From Phyto melanocephala (Eukaryota; Arthropoda; Insecta; Diptera; Rhinophoridae), in the NCBI GenBank assembly GCA_941918925.1, contig OW799235.1:44918701-44982700 (forward strand): a stretch of DNA of 64,000 bases, read 5' to 3'. The translations under genes were made by a program, and so were the position numbers. Below are positions 62,136 through 64,000 of the stretch, piece by piece. The notes beneath the pieces are model-generated. The model saw only the letters and a program-made list of their open reading frames with translations, was not told the DNA's origin and searched no databases. Each line of letters begins with the position of its first letter. Position 1 is the stretch's first letter.

Positions 62136-64000
62136 TTAATTAAATAAATCAATAAATCTGTCCTCTAAAACTGTGCAATAGTCTACAAATTCCTGGGGAG
62201 GTTTAACTAATTTACAATTGTCAAACTGTTTTGGATATGTAAAATAGTAATCTAAAGGAATTTCCCCATTTTCAAAATTTGGAAGCGGAAAATCACACAA
62301 ATGCAATTTATCAAATTTGTAATAAAAGTAAACAAACATAAACAACTTCAAGTTCCCTAATTGAAAGGCAAGGGTTTGGTAAAGAATGAAACTCATCCCA
62401 TTGTGTATAATTAGGATCAAAACCGTAAGCAAGGTCTACGACAGAAAAGTCTAAAATTTTATCCTCTGGTGAAATATTTTCACAATTTCCATTCACAACT
62501 AAGTTAACATAATTTAAACCCCATCTCTTTTGAAATGAGCTAAAAAAATTTCTAGATGTTATACGTACGCAATTACCAGATCCCTTTCGTATTTGCCCAA
62601 AGAAATGTTCTAAATGGTCCTGCGTTAGTCTTCGTGTCTTAAGTCCCTGAAATCCTTCTTGATTAAAAAAAGTCCAAAGACTTTTTAAGCCCGAAATATT
62701 GATCAGCCAACCTGTCAACTATCCGTCAACTATTTTGAAAGTTTGAAGTTTTTTCATGGCCTGTCTGAGAAGTTCTAATTGCTCCTCGGAACAAGTAAAA
62801 AGTGAATTACTTGAACGAATATTAAAAATATCAAATAGGCAGTTGAACAACTCCGCATAGTCTGCCATATTTAAGAAAGTTGTGGATTTTGAAGAATGTA
62901 GCTTTCCTGAAGCATGCAAAGTCTTCATTCCTATCGTTACAGTATGTCTCAAAACTTGAGATGCTAAGCCAACTCCCATTTGTTGAAAATTGTTTGGATA
63001 AATATGTTCCACAGTTAGCTTAGGAGCACATTTAATGGAATTTGAGTCTATATTATAAAAGTAAATAAGATCTTGCCAAGAAACAAGTTTACTATCAAAG
63101 TAAACTCTATGGTCCTTATTAAGAAGACAATTTCGGCCGCTTTTTAAAAGGTGAGGAGAATCATGCATGAAAAAAATTCTTTTATTATTCACTTCAAAAT
63201 ATGGCTTTTGGTGACTTACATCTATAATTTTTAAAAAATTGACAAAATTCGATCCTTGATCGCAAACAAATTGGCAAGGTTTTAGCCCTATGGCCTGAAA
63301 TTTTAATATCGTTTCAAAAATGTAACTTTTCATGATACTTCCTTTACAACTACCATGAACAAAAAAATAGGAAACTGCCTGCGACCAACTATTGCCGCCA
63401 ATTCCACTTGCCATAATAACCATAGCACTAGTCGCTATTATTTTGTCTTTGTTCTTATCGTAATCAAGAAAACTTTTTAATGACATTTCATCACATGATA
63501 CACTTACGTATTTCTCTTCCTCTGTGAAATCGCGAGCACGTACTTTTAAAGCATTAAATGTGTCATTTGAATTGCCTGGAGTTTTTGGCCAGTCCTTTAC
63601 AAACGTTTGTAAAGTTCGAATTTGAGGCCAATCTAATAATGTTCTTAAATACCGGTAAACAAGAGGAGAGAGAAAGTAAACAGCCAACGCAATTAATTTT
63701 AAACCTATGCTATAACGACGATTTCGGGCTTCCCGATTGTGATAAATTAAACTATTTTCCAGGCATACCGACAAAGAATTCGATATTTTAGAAGACATGT
63801 CAATTTTCTTTTTCAACTCTAATTCCAATGTCTCTATTTTTTTCTTATATTTGTCTAACTGCGCAGATAACCTAGCATTCTCTGTTCTTAATTTGGTCTT
63901 ATTACGTCTTTCTGCTAAATATTGTCCACGATATTTGTCAAGTGCTGCTTGTAACGTCCTCAATTTGGAAGAAACGTTCGTGTTTTGTAAGGAATGATCA
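62136..64000 (-). pseudogene. P-element-type transposase gene (5' end beyond window, one in-frame stop)
   Basis: The minus frame is open from the window edge to TAG at 62719-62721 and then continues in the same frame to 62311. Visible in order: leucine-zipper-like coiled coil (about 63960-63800); SPLVYRYLR; CDEMSLKSFLDY (first Asp block); SYFFVHGSCKGS; FVCDQGSN (second Asp block); FFMHDSPHLLKSGRN; and after the TAG GWLINISGLKSLW and TRRLTQDHLEHFFGQIR (Glu block). These match P-element/THAP9 transposases. The expected N-terminal THAP zinc finger would be outside the window. Near 62330-62430 the frame probably shifts to one ending at 62136 (KLHLCDFPLPNF...). The stop is not at a visible intron. 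Confidence 0.85.

Noticed and set aside
62700..62730. A retained P-element-type intron as the cause of the TAG
   Set aside because: The protein alignment is continuous across the TAG, leaving no room for an intron, and no GT...AG pair brackets it convincingly.

Overview
The window looks like a transposon graveyard from an insect, most likely a higher fly. The DNA is AT-rich and eukaryotic, with an intron and LTR retrotransposons. It carries an errantivirus, BEL/Pao, piggyBac-type, PIF/Harbinger-type, P-type and jockey-type elements, a combination common in cyclorrhaphan Diptera. I see no convincing single-copy host gene and no rRNA, tRNA or CRISPR locus. Species cannot be fixed from the sequence.

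Region 1 (1-7625) holds old debris. A transposase-like gene of an unnamed family (minus strand, 771 to the window edge) has its element end near 2008. That element seems to sit in an R1-like LINE reverse-transcriptase relic (about 2012-2490). A second, eroded copy of the same family is at 3146-3897. A 5'-truncated jockey-type LINE with an A-rich tail follows (4683-5330), then a 417-bp inverted-repeat element, a 122-bp dimer and a scrap of P-type transposase.

Region 2 (7626-40140) is a tandem array of one defective Ty3/gypsy element (element A, plus strand). It has three internal regions at an exact 5,865-bp period and LTRs at both outer ends. The two junctions have lost the end of pol and the LTR promoter. 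A TTAA-flanked piggyBac-type insert rides in the first three LTR positions; the last LTR keeps the empty site. The gag region of unit 3 is split by a second tandem array at 21918-35889: an errantivirus (minus strand) arranged LTR-internal-LTR-internal-LTR, with a CGCG target duplication and intact pol and env frames in both units.

Region 3 (about 40986-58796) is a nest built on one old BEL/Pao element (41262-58505, AACAT target duplication), itself inserted in a ~174-bp tandem repeat. The BEL leader was hit by a complete CACTA-ended DNA transposon (47837-51045, TAA duplication) that encodes the same unnamed transposase family as region 1. It was also hit by a dispersed fly repeat (family R, 51378-57824). 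That R copy contains a young, probably intact gypsy element (51734-56823) and a TTA-flanked MITE with perfect 56-bp arms (57256-57817). A 116-bp derivative of R lies in the BEL 5' LTR.

Region 4 (58797-64000) has another R copy in inverted orientation (59441-61610), interrupted by a Harbinger-like element, and a P-type transposase gene (minus strand) that runs off the right edge and carries one in-frame stop.

The best candidate for something undescribed is the CACTA-ended element with its zinc-finger, D/D/E-like transposase family, seen here in three states: nearly whole with TIRs, intact partial ORF, and relic. Next in interest are the two nested tandem retroelement arrays and a BEL element whose zinc knuckles sit in a separate 3' ORF.
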